A program made the translations under genes and the position numbers. The notes beneath the pieces are model-generated. The model saw nothing but the letters and a program-made list of their open reading frames with translations. It had not been told where the DNA came from and did no database searches. This document shows positions 52,738 to 61,840 of a stretch of DNA of 64,000 nucleotides, in pieces; the first letter of the stretch is position 1, and every line of letters begins with the position of its first letter. The stretch comes from Paracoccaceae bacterium. Lineage in GTDB: Bacteria > Pseudomonadota > Alphaproteobacteria > Rhodobacterales > Rhodobacteraceae. The stretch is taken from contig SDAL01000003.1 in the NCBI GenBank assembly GCA_004153385.1, positions 62,001 through 126,000 of the forward strand, written 5' to 3'.

Positions 52738-54117
52738 ATGACCGATGCTTTCCTTTCGACAGATGCAATCCGCACATTGTTTTCCCGTGCAATGTCAGTG
52801 ATGTATCGCAACGAGGTGCCTGCCTATGGCACGCTTCTTGATTTGGTCCAAGAGATCAATACACGCGTTCTTGCCGCTGATCCGCAGGAGCGTGCGCGAT
52901 TGCAAAACCTCGACCAGCTCGAGCGCATCAGCGAAGAACGTCACGGGGCCATTCGCCTTGGCACGGCAGCAGAGCTTGCGACGATGCGCCGGTTGTTTGG
53001 TGTGATGGGCATGTATCCGGTGGGCTATTACGATTTGTCTGTGGCGGGCGTTCCCGTCCATTCCACAGCGTTCCGCCCGCTGGAGGATGCAGCGCTTGCG
53101 CGCAATCCCTTCCGTGTGTTCACGTCGCTTTTGCGCCTTGATCTGCTCGATGATGCGGCCTTGCGACAGGAGGCGGCGCGCGTTCTGGATACGCGCCAGA
53201 TCTACACGGCTGGCTGCCTTGAGTTGATTGCCAAGGCAGAAAGGCAGGGCGGATTGGGGCAGACCGACGCCGAGACATTCGTGGCACAGGCGCTGGAAAC
53301 GTTCCGTTGGCATGCCCATGCCAATGTGTCCCATGCGTTCTACCGGCGTTTGCATGACGCGCACCGGCTGGTGGCAGATGTGGTGGCCTTCAAGGGCCCG
53401 CATATCAATCACCTGACCCCGCGCACCCTCGATATCGACACCGTTCAGCGCACAATGCCCCAGCGCGGGATCGTGCCCAAAGCGGTGATCGAGGGCCCGC
53501 CCGCCCGCCGCGTGCCGATCCTGCTGCGCCAGACCTCGTTCAAGGCGCTTGAGGAACCGGTGATCTACAGCGATGGCGGTGAGGCGGTGACGGGCCATCA
53601 CACCGCACGTTTTGGCGAGATCGAACAACGCGGTCAGGCGCTGACGCCCAAAGGTCAGGCACTGTATGACAGGTTGCTGAACGAGGCCCGCGCGGCCGTG
53701 TCGCCGCGCGCGGATGGCAGCAATGGCGCGGCGTATATGGCGCATCTTGCGCAGGTCTTTGCGGCTTTCCCCGATGATCTTGAAACGATCCGTGCGCAGG
53801 GTCTGGGGTATTTCCGCTATACGCCCACCGGTCGTGCGGCCCCGGCAGATGCGGATGAGGCCGACCCCGAGGTCCTGATCCGCGCCGGTGTGCTGCGCGC
53901 CGATCCGATCATCTACGAAGACTTCCTGCCCGTTTCGGCGGCGGGAATTTTCCAGTCCAATCTGGGTGACGCGGCCACACAGGCCTTTGACGCCCATCCC
54001 AGCCGTGCCAGCTTCGAGGTCGCTTTGGGCGCGCAGGTGATCGACCCTCATAGCGGTTACGCACAAACGCAAGAGGCCTCTCTGGCGCAGGCGCGCATGA
54101 CGATGGCCCGCAGCTGA
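52738..54117 (+). CDS. hglS: 2-oxoadipate dioxygenase/decarboxylase (HglS, DUF1338)
   Basis: A 459-residue DUF1338/HglS protein. HglS is a non-haem Fe(II) enzyme that turns 2-oxoadipate into D-2-hydroxyglutarate in D-lysine/pipecolate catabolism. The substrate/metal motif RHGAIRLG gives His69 and Arg73; FKGPHINHLTPRTLDID near residues 220-236 gives the second His; and RFGEIEQRGQALTPKG near residue 290 gives the Glu. These match the HglS site arrangement (His, His, Glu plus Arg). AGAGGAAC precedes the ATG. It is followed by the semialdehyde dehydrogenase gene of the same pathway. Confidence 0.88.
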   Translation: MTDAFLSTDAIRTLFSRAMSVMYRNEVPAYGTLLDLVQEINTRVLAADPQERARLQNLDQLERISEERHGAIRLGTAAELATMRRLFGVMGMYPVGYYDLSVAGVPVHSTAFRPLEDAALARNPFRVFTSLLRLDLLDDAALRQEAARVLDTRQIYTAGCLELIAKAERQGGLGQTDAETFVAQALETFRWHAHANVSHAFYRRLHDAHRLVADVVAFKGPHINHLTPRTLDIDTVQRTMPQRGIVPKAVIEGPPARRVPILLRQTSFKALEEPVIYSDGGEAVTGHHTARFGEIEQRGQALTPKGQALYDRLLNEARAAVSPRADGSNGAAYMAHLAQVFAAFPDDLETIRAQGLGYFRYTPTGRAAPADADEADPEVLIRAGVLRADPIIYEDFLPVSAAGIFQSNLGDAATQAFDAHPSRASFEVALGAQVIDPHSGYAQTQEASLAQARMTMARS

Positions 54118-54138
54118 CACGGGGGGGGCGTTCTTACG

Positions 54139-54176
54139 CGCGCGGGCCCCATTCCAACGCGCGGGCCCCATTCCAA
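54139..54176. repeat. 19-bp tandem duplication
   Basis: CGCGCGGGCCCCATTCCAA occurs twice in direct succession between hglS and amaB, without mismatch. It may be a recent replication slip. The flank also holds a loosely similar pair ACTGACGGACATTC and ATTGACGGGCAGG. Confidence 0.9.
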
Positions 54177-54250
54177 ACTGACGGACATTCAAAATTGACG
54201 GGCAGGTGGGCCAATGGCGCACACGACCCCTTCCACCGAAAGGACCATCC

Positions 54251-55774
54251 ATGACCACGACGCCTTTGCCTGAAGTGACCCGAGATACGATGCGGGCCTG
54301 TGGTGTGACCCTTGATCTGGATATGTCGGGGGGCTTGCAGGTGATCTCGCCTGTCACCGGTGAACGTGTGGCCACTCTCGCGGTGCACACGCTGGCGCAG
54401 GCAGAGGAGGCCATCACCACCGCCCACACGGCCTTTCGGGTCTGGCGCAGTGTGCCGGCCCCGCGTCGCGGTGAACTGGTGCGGCTGTTTGCCGAGGAAC
54501 TGCGCAATGCGAAGGACGATCTGGGCCGCATGGTCTCGATCGAGGCGGGCAAGTCCCCGTCCGAAGGGTTGGGCGAGGTGCAGGAGATGATCGACATCTG
54601 CGACTTTGCCGTGGGCCTGTCGCGCCAGCTTTACGGTTTGACCATCGCGACCGAACGCCCCGGCCACCGGATGATGGAAACATGGCATCCCTTGGGCGTA
54701 GTCGGGATTATCACGGCCTTCAATTTTCCATGCGCGCCATGGTGCTGGAACGCGGCGCTTGCGTTGGTGTGCGGCGATCCGGTCATCTGGAAACCGTCCG
54801 AGAAAACCCCGCTGACGGCGCTGGCGTGTCAGGCTGTGCTGGAGCGGGCGCGGTCGCGGTTCGGTGCGGATGCGCCTGACGGGCTAAGTCAGGTTCTGGT
54901 GGGCGGACCGGAGGTGGGTGCCGCGCTGGTGGCCAGCGACAAGGTCGCGCTGATTTCGGCCACAGGCTCGACCCGTATGGGGCGCATGGTCGCCCCGAAG
55001 GTGGCAGAGCGGTTTGGCAAATGCATTCTGGAGTTGGGGGGCAATAACGCAGGTATCGTCTGCCCGTCGGCGGATCTGGATATGACACTGCGCGCGGTGG
55101 CCTTTGGCGCCATGGGAACGGCAGGCCAGCGCTGCACCACCACCCGTCGCCTGTTTGTGCATGCCTCGGTCTATGACCAGATCGTGCCTGCGCTGAAGAC
55201 GGCCTATGGCTCTGTCACGGTTGGCAATCCACTGTCCTCGGACGCGCTTGTGGGACCGCTGATCGACGGGGTGGCGTTCGAGCACATGACACAGGCGCTT
55301 GAAGAGGCCACACAAATGGGCGGTGTGGTGACGGGTGGTGCGCGTGTGCCCATCGAAACGCAGGCGGCTTATTACGTCAAACCCGCGCTCGTCGAGATGC
55401 CCGAGCACGCAGGGCCGGTTCTGCGCGAGACCTTTGCCCCGATCCTGTATGTGATGAAATACACCGATTTCGACGAGGTGATTGAAACCCATAATGCGGT
55501 GGGCGGCGGGCTGTCGTCTGCGATCTTCACCACCGACCTGCGCGAGATGGAGGTGTTTTTATCTGCACGCGGGTCCGATTGCGGGATCGCCAACGTCAAT
55601 ATCGGCACCTCGGGGGCTGAAATCGGCGGTGCCTTCGGTGGCGAGAAGGAAACCGGCGGCGGGCGTGAAAGCGGATCTGACGCATGGCGGGCCTATATGC
55701 GGCGCGCGACCAATACGATCAATTACTCCAAAGAGCTGCCTTTGGCGCAAGGCGTGGTGTTCGATATCGGGTGA
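54251..55774 (+). CDS. amaB: L-aminoadipate-semialdehyde dehydrogenase (AmaB/ALDH7-type)
   Basis: A 507-residue aldehyde dehydrogenase of the antiquitin/ALDH7 class. Catalytic Glu261 (LELGGNN) and Cys295 (GQRCTTTRR) are clear, and the end GGEKETGGGRESGSDAWRAY plus NTINYSKELPLAQG is diagnostic of this class. It oxidises 2-aminoadipate-6-semialdehyde (piperideine-6-carboxylate) to 2-aminoadipate. With HglS upstream and an AmaA-like oxidase downstream it defines the pipecolate branch of lysine breakdown. The ATG at 54251 follows AAGGACCATCC. Confidence 0.92.
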   Translation: MTTTPLPEVTRDTMRACGVTLDLDMSGGLQVISPVTGERVATLAVHTLAQAEEAITTAHTAFRVWRSVPAPRRGELVRLFAEELRNAKDDLGRMVSIEAGKSPSEGLGEVQEMIDICDFAVGLSRQLYGLTIATERPGHRMMETWHPLGVVGIITAFNFPCAPWCWNAALALVCGDPVIWKPSEKTPLTALACQAVLERARSRFGADAPDGLSQVLVGGPEVGAALVASDKVALISATGSTRMGRMVAPKVAERFGKCILELGGNNAGIVCPSADLDMTLRAVAFGAMGTAGQRCTTTRRLFVHASVYDQIVPALKTAYGSVTVGNPLSSDALVGPLIDGVAFEHMTQALEEATQMGGVVTGGARVPIETQAAYYVKPALVEMPEHAGPVLRETFAPILYVMKYTDFDEVIETHNAVGGGLSSAIFTTDLREMEVFLSARGSDCGIANVNIGTSGAEIGGAFGGEKETGGGRESGSDAWRAYMRRATNTINYSKELPLAQGVVFDIG

Positions 55775-55923
55775 ACCGGACCAGCTGGACGGGCGGGCCG
55801 GCGCGGCAGGGGGCTGAGCCCCCCCGCAATGGTGATCTGTGCGGTTATTGTTGTCCAACCTGCGATGGCCTAATGTGGCCCGCGCGGTCGTTTGGCCGCA
55901 CAATCATCAAGATGAGGTCCCTT

Positions 55924-56532
55924 ATGCGGTTATCCATTTTCACGATGCTTGCACTTGTCGCGGCTATGCCGGCGGCGGCCGACGATCTTGATGCGCAGGC
56001 CGTCGCGATGTTCGAGGCCACCTATTCCAAGGACCAGTGCTTCAGCTATGACGCCAGCACCTCTGCCCCTACGCGGCGCGAGGTCACTATTGATGGCATG
56101 TCCGGCCCTGAAACCGTGACGACGTTCGAATTCACCTGTATCACGGGGGCCTATAATATGATCTCGGCCTTTCTGATTTACGATGCAAATCAGGGTTTGC
56201 GCCCGTTGGGCTTTGCGGTGCCGCAGCTTGATATCCAGTATCAACAGACTGGCGAGAGTACCGAAGATTCCGCGCAAGCGTCGCTGGAGCGGATGGATGT
56301 GTCGGGGTATAAAACCGTAATGATGCTGGCAAACCCCTCCGTGGACGAACATACGGGCGAGATTACCTCGTATGAGAAATGGCGTGGCGTAGGCGATGCG
56401 AGCGCCTCGGGGCATTGGGCGTTGACGCCGAACGGCTATGTTTTGAGCGACTACGAAGTTGATCCGACATATGATGGCGCGATCAATCCGGTTGTTGTTT
56501 TGGAAAACGGACAGCCGCCTGCCACCGAGTGA
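55924..56532 (+). CDS. Secreted DUF1176-like protein
   Basis: A 202-residue protein with signal peptide MRLSIFTMLALVAAMPAAA. The mature part contains SKDQCFSYDAS and TTFEFTCITGAYNM (two Cys likely in a disulfide), LRPLGFAVPQL and repeated GHWALTPNGYVLSDYEVD, matching my memory of DUF1176/periplasmic proteins of unknown role. GAGGTCCCTT places the start at 55924; 55912 is an in-frame alternative. It sits between amaB and the acetyltransferase with no obvious link to lysine breakdown. Confidence 0.65.
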   Translation: MRLSIFTMLALVAAMPAAADDLDAQAVAMFEATYSKDQCFSYDASTSAPTRREVTIDGMSGPETVTTFEFTCITGAYNMISAFLIYDANQGLRPLGFAVPQLDIQYQQTGESTEDSAQASLERMDVSGYKTVMMLANPSVDEHTGEITSYEKWRGVGDASASGHWALTPNGYVLSDYEVDPTYDGAINPVVVLENGQPPATE

Positions 56533-56990
56533 GCGCATCGGGATGCGACCGGCTTTTTGGCCGGACACGAGGGCGGATATTCCGGGCCGGTTCTGTTTCA
56601 GCCAGACCGGCCCTGTCAGGCATTGGCGAGGTCAGGCGTTTGCGGGCGAGGGGCCATAGGCGCGGGGTAAATGCCCGTTGGTCCCGGATTTGCGCCTGAA
56701 ACGCGTCGTCTACCACTGTGAAACCGGCGCCTGCTTGCAGGCCGCGACTGCGCTTTGGCCAGAGGGGATGCGTTGCCATTGTGCCCCTGCTGGCGTGCGA
56801 AATGCATCCGGGCCTGTTGGCGTTGCGGCAAGCTGTGCTATCTGAACACGAGGTTGCGCAGAACGGCAGAAGCAGAACGGCAGAAACTGCGGAGGTTGCG
56901 GCAACAATCAGCACAATGCTTTTGAGCATCAGACAGATACTGGACGAAAGCGTGGCATGGAGGCTGCGCAGACAACCACGGGAAAATGAG
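56533..56990. other. Intergenic region before the first GNAT gene
   Basis: No convincing gene in about 460 bp. The GNAT frame stays open through most of it, but the encoded residues are arginine/proline-rich and unlike the family, so I treat it as leader. A small hairpin CCGGC/GCCGG with a T-rich loop lies at 56549-56564. Confidence 0.45.
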
Positions 56991-57980
56991 ATGCGCGAGC
57001 AAGACAAGCATATGTCCGAAATGCCGTTGAGCGCTGCAGCTGATATGCCCCCCGAGGCACAGGCACGCTATAGCGCGTTCATGCAGCGTAAGGTCACGCA
57101 ATTGCAGCAGGAGCTGCTTCAAATCGACGCATATCAGGCGCGTATCGAAAAGCTGGATGCCTCCATGACGGCGCGGCTGCACGAGCTGACGGTGGGGGTG
57201 TTCTGGCCGCATCGTGCCGCTGATCTGGATCTGATGCTGGAGCTGGGCACAGGCTATGTGGCGCTTGACGAGATCGACCGCCCGTTGAGCTCGGCCATGT
57301 CGTGCCGGGTGGGCGATGATTACGCCATGCTGGGGATGATGGTGACAACCCCGCGCTTGCAGGCCCAAGGTACGGGGCGGCGGTTGCTGCGTCGCGTCAT
57401 GGCCGATTGTCTGGGCCGCGATCTGCGCCTGTCGGCCACGCGCTCCGGCTACAGGCTGTATCAGGATGCGGGTTTCGTGCCGGTCGGTCTGATCTACCAG
57501 CATCAGGGGGTGGTGCGGCCGATCCACGCGCCCGCGCCGATGTCGGGTCTGGAAATCCGGCCCTTCGATCCGCACACCGATCTGGCGGCGCTTCGCGCGC
57601 TTGATACGCATGCATACGGTGCTGCGCGTGATGTGATGATGGATGCGTTTCTGGCGCGCTCTGAGACTGTTGTGGCATGGCGCGACGGCGCGATGGCGGG
57701 ATTTGGATCAATGCGCAACTTCGGCAAGGGCAAGGTGATCGGGCCGCTGGTGGCCGAACAGGACGAGATGGCCATGCATCTGGCCGCGCATTTCCTGATG
57801 CAGAACGCGGGGCAGTTCATCCGCCTTGATACTTTGGTGCAAAGCGAGCGTTTTGGCGCGTTTCTTGCCGCCGCAGGGATGGGTGTGTTTGACACAGTCA
57901 CCGAAATGCGCCTTGGCCGGTTGCGGCGTGCGATCACGGGGCCTTTGACCTACGGTCTGGCCATGCAATCGCTGGGGTGA
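56991..57980 (+). CDS. GNAT acetyltransferase with two-domain architecture
   Basis: About 329 residues. An N-terminal helical segment (QRKVTQLQQELLQIDAYQAR) is followed by a GNAT domain with acetyl-CoA motif A (RLQAQGTGRRLLRRVM) near residue 125 and SATRSGYRLYQDAGFVPVG. The C-terminal third (FIRLDTLVQSERFGAFLAAAG) resembles the YitH/HolE-type second domain. The protein at 61841 has the same architecture. Role unknown; it could acetylate an amino-group intermediate of lysine catabolism. Start at 56991 (MREQDK) or 57012 (MSEMPL) both possible. Confidence 0.82.
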   Translation: MREQDKHMSEMPLSAAADMPPEAQARYSAFMQRKVTQLQQELLQIDAYQARIEKLDASMTARLHELTVGVFWPHRAADLDLMLELGTGYVALDEIDRPLSSAMSCRVGDDYAMLGMMVTTPRLQAQGTGRRLLRRVMADCLGRDLRLSATRSGYRLYQDAGFVPVGLIYQHQGVVRPIHAPAPMSGLEIRPFDPHTDLAALRALDTHAYGAARDVMMDAFLARSETVVAWRDGAMAGFGSMRNFGKGKVIGPLVAEQDEMAMHLAAHFLMQNAGQFIRLDTLVQSERFGAFLAAAGMGVFDTVTEMRLGRLRRAITGPLTYGLAMQSLG

Positions 57981-58014
57981 ACCCTGCCACAAAAACGATC
58001 AGCGGACCGAATGC

Positions 58015-58041
58015 AAAAAAAGGGCCAGTCCGGCCCTTTTT
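58015..58041. terminator. Bidirectional Rho-independent terminator
   Basis: AAAAAGGGCC-AGTCC-GGCCCTTTTT: a 10-bp stem with A-run on one side and T-run on the other, located between the convergent GNAT and FAD-oxidoreductase genes. Confidence 0.88.
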
Positions 58042-58064
58042 GTTGCTATGCAGAATGCCTGAGG

Positions 58065-59357
58065 TTACGAAATCCGGTCCTTTAGGCTGAAATACGCGCC
58101 CACAAACGGCAAGAACCACGGTTTTCCGGAATGCAGCGGCACTTTGGGCCATTCCAGCCCATCAAGCGGATTGCTGCCCGTGCGCCCCATTGCCATATCG
58201 GCCAAGGCCTGCCCCATCAGCGTGGACATCTGCGCCCCGTGGCCGGAATACCCCATACCATAGGTCATGCCATCAACCGTGCCCGCCCGCGGATAGCGGT
58301 CTTGGGTCATGCCAACCAGCCCGCCCCAGCAGTAATCGATCTCCACCGATTTCAGTTGCGGGAACAGTTGCGCCATGGATGCGCGCAGGATCTTGCCCGA
58401 TTTCTCGTCAGAGCTTTGATCAGAGCGGGCCGAAAACCGTGCCCGCCCGCCGAAGATCAGCCGGTTGTCCGGTGACAGCCGGAAGTAGTTGCCGATATTC
58501 ATCGAGGTGACATAGGTCCGGTTGCCGGGCAATGTGGCGGCAATCTCGCCCGCGCTCAACGGGCGCGTGGCAATGATATACGATCCCACAGAGATGATCC
58601 TGCTACGGAAATACGACAGGGGCGCCTCCTTGACCGCACCGGAATACGCGCCTGTGGCCACAATGACGCGTTCGGCATGCAGCGTGCCTTTGGGCGTGGT
58701 GATCTTCCATCCCGCCCCGTCGCGCGTGCGCCCCGTCACGGGGGCGTCTTCCCAGATCAGGGCGCCATGGCGGTGGGCCGCTGCGGCCAGACCGTTCACA
58801 TATCGCCCCATATGCATCATTGCCGATTTCGAATAAAGCATGCCACCGTGAAAGGCCTCAGAGCCGATTTCATCCGCCAGTTCCGCCTTTTCCAAAAAGC
58901 GGGTGTCGGGATCGACCTCGCGGTGGATCTGTTCGAAATTGGAGCGAAGACCCGCAACATGGCTGGGCTTGGAGGCCAGTTTCAGCTTGCCCGAGCGGCG
59001 GAAATCACAAGCGATCCCTTCTTCGGCAATGACATCTTCGATCATGTCGATGGACCGGTCATAGGCCTGCCACAACTGTTTGGCCCGTTCCGCCCCGAGG
59101 TGGGATTTCGCCTCGCCAAAGCCGTGTGCCATACCGTTGTTGAGGTGCCCGCCATTGCGGCCGGAGCCGCCTGCGCCCACATGGCGGGCGTCGAGCACGG
59201 CGACACTCACACCCTCGCGGGCCAGTTTGCGCGCCGCGTTGAGGCCGGTAAAACCGGCCCCGATCACGACCACATCAACTTTGCCCTGTACCGGCCCCTT
59301 TTGTGCGGAACCAAATGGATCGGAGGTGGCGTGCCAATAGGATGTGAATTGCATCAT
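58065..59357 (-). CDS. amaA: FAD-dependent amine/imino-acid oxidoreductase (AmaA/PuuB-like)
   Basis: A 430-residue DAO-family flavoprotein. After a family-typical N-terminal tail (QFTSYWHATSDPF) comes the FAD motif VDVVVIGAGFTGLNAARKLA near residue 27, then GAGGSGRNGGHLNNG where the isoalloxazine sits. The C-terminus shows YCWGGLVGMTQDRYPRAG and GMGYSGHGAQMS. In Pseudomonas the same gene type next to amaB and hglS is L-pipecolate oxidase AmaA; gamma-glutamylputrescine oxidase PuuB is the main alternative. Neighbourhood favours AmaA, but substrate is inferred. ATG doublet at 59357/59354. Confidence 0.82.
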   Translation of the reverse strand: MMQFTSYWHATSDPFGSAQKGPVQGKVDVVVIGAGFTGLNAARKLAREGVSVAVLDARHVGAGGSGRNGGHLNNGMAHGFGEAKSHLGAERAKQLWQAYDRSIDMIEDVIAEEGIACDFRRSGKLKLASKPSHVAGLRSNFEQIHREVDPDTRFLEKAELADEIGSEAFHGGMLYSKSAMMHMGRYVNGLAAAAHRHGALIWEDAPVTGRTRDGAGWKITTPKGTLHAERVIVATGAYSGAVKEAPLSYFRSRIISVGSYIIATRPLSAGEIAATLPGNRTYVTSMNIGNYFRLSPDNRLIFGGRARFSARSDQSSDEKSGKILRASMAQLFPQLKSVEIDYCWGGLVGMTQDRYPRAGTVDGMTYGMGYSGHGAQMSTLMGQALADMAMGRTGSNPLDGLEWPKVPLHSGKPWFLPFVGAYFSLKDRIS

Positions 59358-59367
59358 TGTGCCTGTC

Positions 59368-60033
59368 TTACAGTCCGACCACGCCCGGAAGTTCCGAGAT
59401 GTCCTTGATTTCGGTATAGCCATAGTAGGGATTGGCCGGCTCGTGTCCGCGATTGACCCAGACCTTGTTCTTGATGCCCAGATCATGGGCGGTCATCAGA
59501 TCATAGCGGAAGCTGGATGAGACATGCAGCACATCCTCGGGGCCGCAACCCAGCTCGTCGAACATATATTCGAACGGGCGCATCTGCGGTTTGTAGGCCC
59601 CGGCACTTTCTGCGGTGAACACATGCGCAATCGGCGCGCCCAGCTTCTCGATGTTATGCGGGATCTGCGCGTTCATCGAGTTGGTCAGGGCCACCAACGG
59701 AATATTTCCGGCGATTTTGGCAAGGCCTGCGGGCACGTCTGCATGCGGTCCCCATGTGGGCACGCGGTCATAGATCGCCTGCGCCACAGCCGGATCGAAG
59801 CTAATATTATTGCGTTTGCAGGTCCGCTCCAGCGCGTTGTGCACGACGTCCAGATAGGGTTTCCACGCACCAAGCACCGCATCCAGGCGGTAGGCCGAGA
59901 AATCGCGGATGAATTTATCCATCTGCGCGGGGTCAAGCTGGTGTGCATAATGATCGCGCGCGGCATCGGCCATGTTGTACAGGATCATCGTGCCATGGCA
60001 GTCGAAGGTGATGAATTTGGGGCGGAAGGTCAT
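59368..60033 (-). CDS. HAD-superfamily hydrolase, haloacid-dehalogenase type II-like
   Basis: A 221-residue HAD protein. Motif I is TFDCHGTM (nucleophile Asp11; the second position, Asp in phosphatases and often Tyr in dehalogenases, is His13); motif II VALTNS near residue 114; motif III Lys in AYKPQMRPFEYM near residue 147; motif IV VSSSFRYDLMTAHDLG near residue 172. This matches L-2-haloacid-dehalogenase-like proteins, which in genomes are often of unknown substrate. It is upstream of amaA in the same direction with a 10-bp gap, so likely co-transcribed. Confidence 0.85.
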   Translation of the reverse strand: MTFRPKFITFDCHGTMILYNMADAARDHYAHQLDPAQMDKFIRDFSAYRLDAVLGAWKPYLDVVHNALERTCKRNNISFDPAVAQAIYDRVPTWGPHADVPAGLAKIAGNIPLVALTNSMNAQIPHNIEKLGAPIAHVFTAESAGAYKPQMRPFEYMFDELGCGPEDVLHVSSSFRYDLMTAHDLGIKNKVWVNRGHEPANPYYGYTEIKDISELPGVVGL

Positions 60034-60241
60034 GTCTTACTCCGAACATCTAGGATAGGCTTATCGTGGCCCAGACACCGCGACACAGCTTGCCGCGTTT
60101 GGCGATTTCAGCGCAGGAAATTGCGTATCTCCGCCACAGAGCGGCAGGCCGTGCCGTGCTGTTGGCGCATTCGGTGCCAGCATTGCTGAGCAGTCGGCCA
60201 CAATAGCCCTATAGACACAGATATCTGGAACGGAGACCGCC

Positions 60242-60610
60242 ATGACCTGCCTTGTGCCGCTGAATGCGACCCCGACATTTACCCCCACCGAGGCCGACGC
60301 CGCCCCCGACCGCCTGATTGAAGGCGCACCGCATTTCAAGACTTGGGAGCTGGACACAGCGCTTGGCGAGGCCGCGAAATGGGGCAAGATCCGAACCGGC
60401 ATCTGGGAGGCGACGCCTGGCACATCGCGCTCGATCAAAGGTGACACATTCGAATTCTGCCATATTCTTTCGGGCCAGTGCGAGATCAGCGAAGACGGCG
60501 GAGAAACCCATAGCTTCGGTCCCGGCGACAATTTCGTGATGAAGCCCGGTTTTGTTGGCACATGGAAGACCGTATCGACCTTGCGCAAGATCTTCGTGAT
60601 CGCATCATGA
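60242..60610 (+). CDS. Cupin-domain protein (DUF861/cupin_3)
   Basis: A 122-residue single cupin. The barrel motifs show SIKGDTFEFCHILSGQCEIS (metal Glu and His) and GPGDNFVMKPGFVGTW. It belongs to the cupin_3 group related to ureidoglycine aminohydrolase. The stop overlaps the ATG of the deacylase gene (ATGA), so the two products are probably functionally coupled. It is divergent from the HAD-amaA operon over a 208-bp promoter region. Confidence 0.85.
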   Translation: MTCLVPLNATPTFTPTEADAAPDRLIEGAPHFKTWELDTALGEAAKWGKIRTGIWEATPGTSRSIKGDTFEFCHILSGQCEISEDGGETHSFGPGDNFVMKPGFVGTWKTVSTLRKIFVIAS

Positions 60611-61707
60611 GCAGCGCCGCAGAGATCCTTGAGCGGCTGGTGGCCTATCCTACAGTGGTCGGTACCTCGAACGAGGCGCTGATGCGCTATGTGGCCGATT
60701 ATCTGACATCATACGGCGCAAAAGTGCATTTGCTTGCCGGTCCCGAAGGGGACCGGTTCAATCTGTTCGCCACCTTGGGCGATCCGTCGGTGCCGGGGTA
60801 TGTGCTGTCGGGCCATGTCGATGTCGTGCCCGCGACAGAGCCAGAATGGCGCGCCGATCCGTTTGTTTTACGCAATCACGACGGGCATCTGATCGGGCGC
60901 GGCGCCTGCGATATGAAGGGCTTCGATGCCGCCGTTCTGGCGGCCGTCCCGCAGCTTGCGAAAATGGCCCTGCGGGCGCCCATCCATATCGCGCTGTCTT
61001 ATGACGAGGAGGCCGGCTGCAAGGGCGTGCCCCATCTTCTGGCGGCGCTGCCGGATCTGTGTGCGCCGCCCTTGGGGGCGATCATCGGAGAGCCTACAGG
61101 GCTGGTTCCGGTGCTGGCCCATAAAGGCAAGGCCGCGCTGAAGGTGACCGCACAGGGACGCTCGGGCCACAGTTCGCGCCCCGATCTGGGGGTGAACGCG
61201 ATCCACGCGCTGCATCCGGCGCTGGATCTGGCGATCCGTCAGGCGCAGACACTGCGTGACGGGCCACAAGATACGCGGTTCGCGCCGCCCTATTCATCGC
61301 TGCAAGTGGGCACCATCACGGGCGGGCAGGCGATCAATATCATCCCAGAATTTGCGGAGATGCGGATCGAGGCGCGCGCGATTGCAGGGGTTGATCCATG
61401 CGAAATTCTGGCCCCGATCAAGGCCTTGGACGGGCTGCAATGCGAATGGCTTTCCAGCTATCCCGCGCTTGCATTGCCCGCCACGCACCCGCTGGCAGTC
61501 TTGTGCGAGCAGGTCAGTACACATGCGCCCTTGCAGGCGGTCTCTTTTGGTACCGAGGCCGGTCTGTTCCAGCAAGCGGGCGTGCCTGCAATCATCTGCG
61601 GTCCAGGCGATATCGCGCGGGCGCACCGCCCCGAGGAATATATCACCCTCGACGAATTGTCGGCCACGGTCGCGATGATCGAACGGCTGGGCCAGCAGGC
61701 CGCATGA
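60607..61707 (+). CDS. ArgE/DapE-family deacylase (acetylornithine deacetylase-like)
   Basis: A 366-residue M20 metallopeptidase-fold deacylase. Metal ligands are visible in SGHVDVVPA near residue 69, GRGACDMKG near residue 100, SYDEEAGCKG near residue 134, EPTG near residue 165, and the dimer-domain His in GRSGHSSRP near residue 188. ArgE-like enzymes remove an N-acetyl group. Next to GNAT acetyltransferases and lysine-catabolic genes it suggests N-acetylated amino-acid intermediates, rather than arginine synthesis. The start overlaps the cupin stop. Confidence 0.88.
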   Translation: MSSAAEILERLVAYPTVVGTSNEALMRYVADYLTSYGAKVHLLAGPEGDRFNLFATLGDPSVPGYVLSGHVDVVPATEPEWRADPFVLRNHDGHLIGRGACDMKGFDAAVLAAVPQLAKMALRAPIHIALSYDEEAGCKGVPHLLAALPDLCAPPLGAIIGEPTGLVPVLAHKGKAALKVTAQGRSGHSSRPDLGVNAIHALHPALDLAIRQAQTLRDGPQDTRFAPPYSSLQVGTITGGQAINIIPEFAEMRIEARAIAGVDPCEILAPIKALDGLQCEWLSSYPALALPATHPLAVLCEQVSTHAPLQAVSFGTEAGLFQQAGVPAIICGPGDIARAHRPEEYITLDELSATVAMIERLGQQAA

Positions 61708-61715
61708 TCGCAGCA

Positions 61716-61746
61716 GATCCTGCGGTGGCCACCATTGCGCAGGATC
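61716..61746. other. Intergenic hairpin between argE-like and GNAT genes
   Basis: GATCCTGCG and CGCAGGATC form a perfect 9-bp stem with a 13-nt loop, 8 bp past the deacylase stop. It is followed by AAACC, so it is more likely an mRNA processing/stability element or attenuator than a full terminator. Confidence 0.5.
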
Positions 61747-61840
61747 AAACCTGCTGCGGGGTCCGATGATCAGGCGGATCATGCCGCTTTCGACCCCGTA
61801 GCATATCCCTAACATTCCACGGCAAAGCGAGGCCTCTCGT

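Noticed and set aside
52795-54597. 600-codon minus-strand frame opposite hglS/amaB
   Set aside because: It is antisense to two well-identified enzymes and lacks domain-like sequence.
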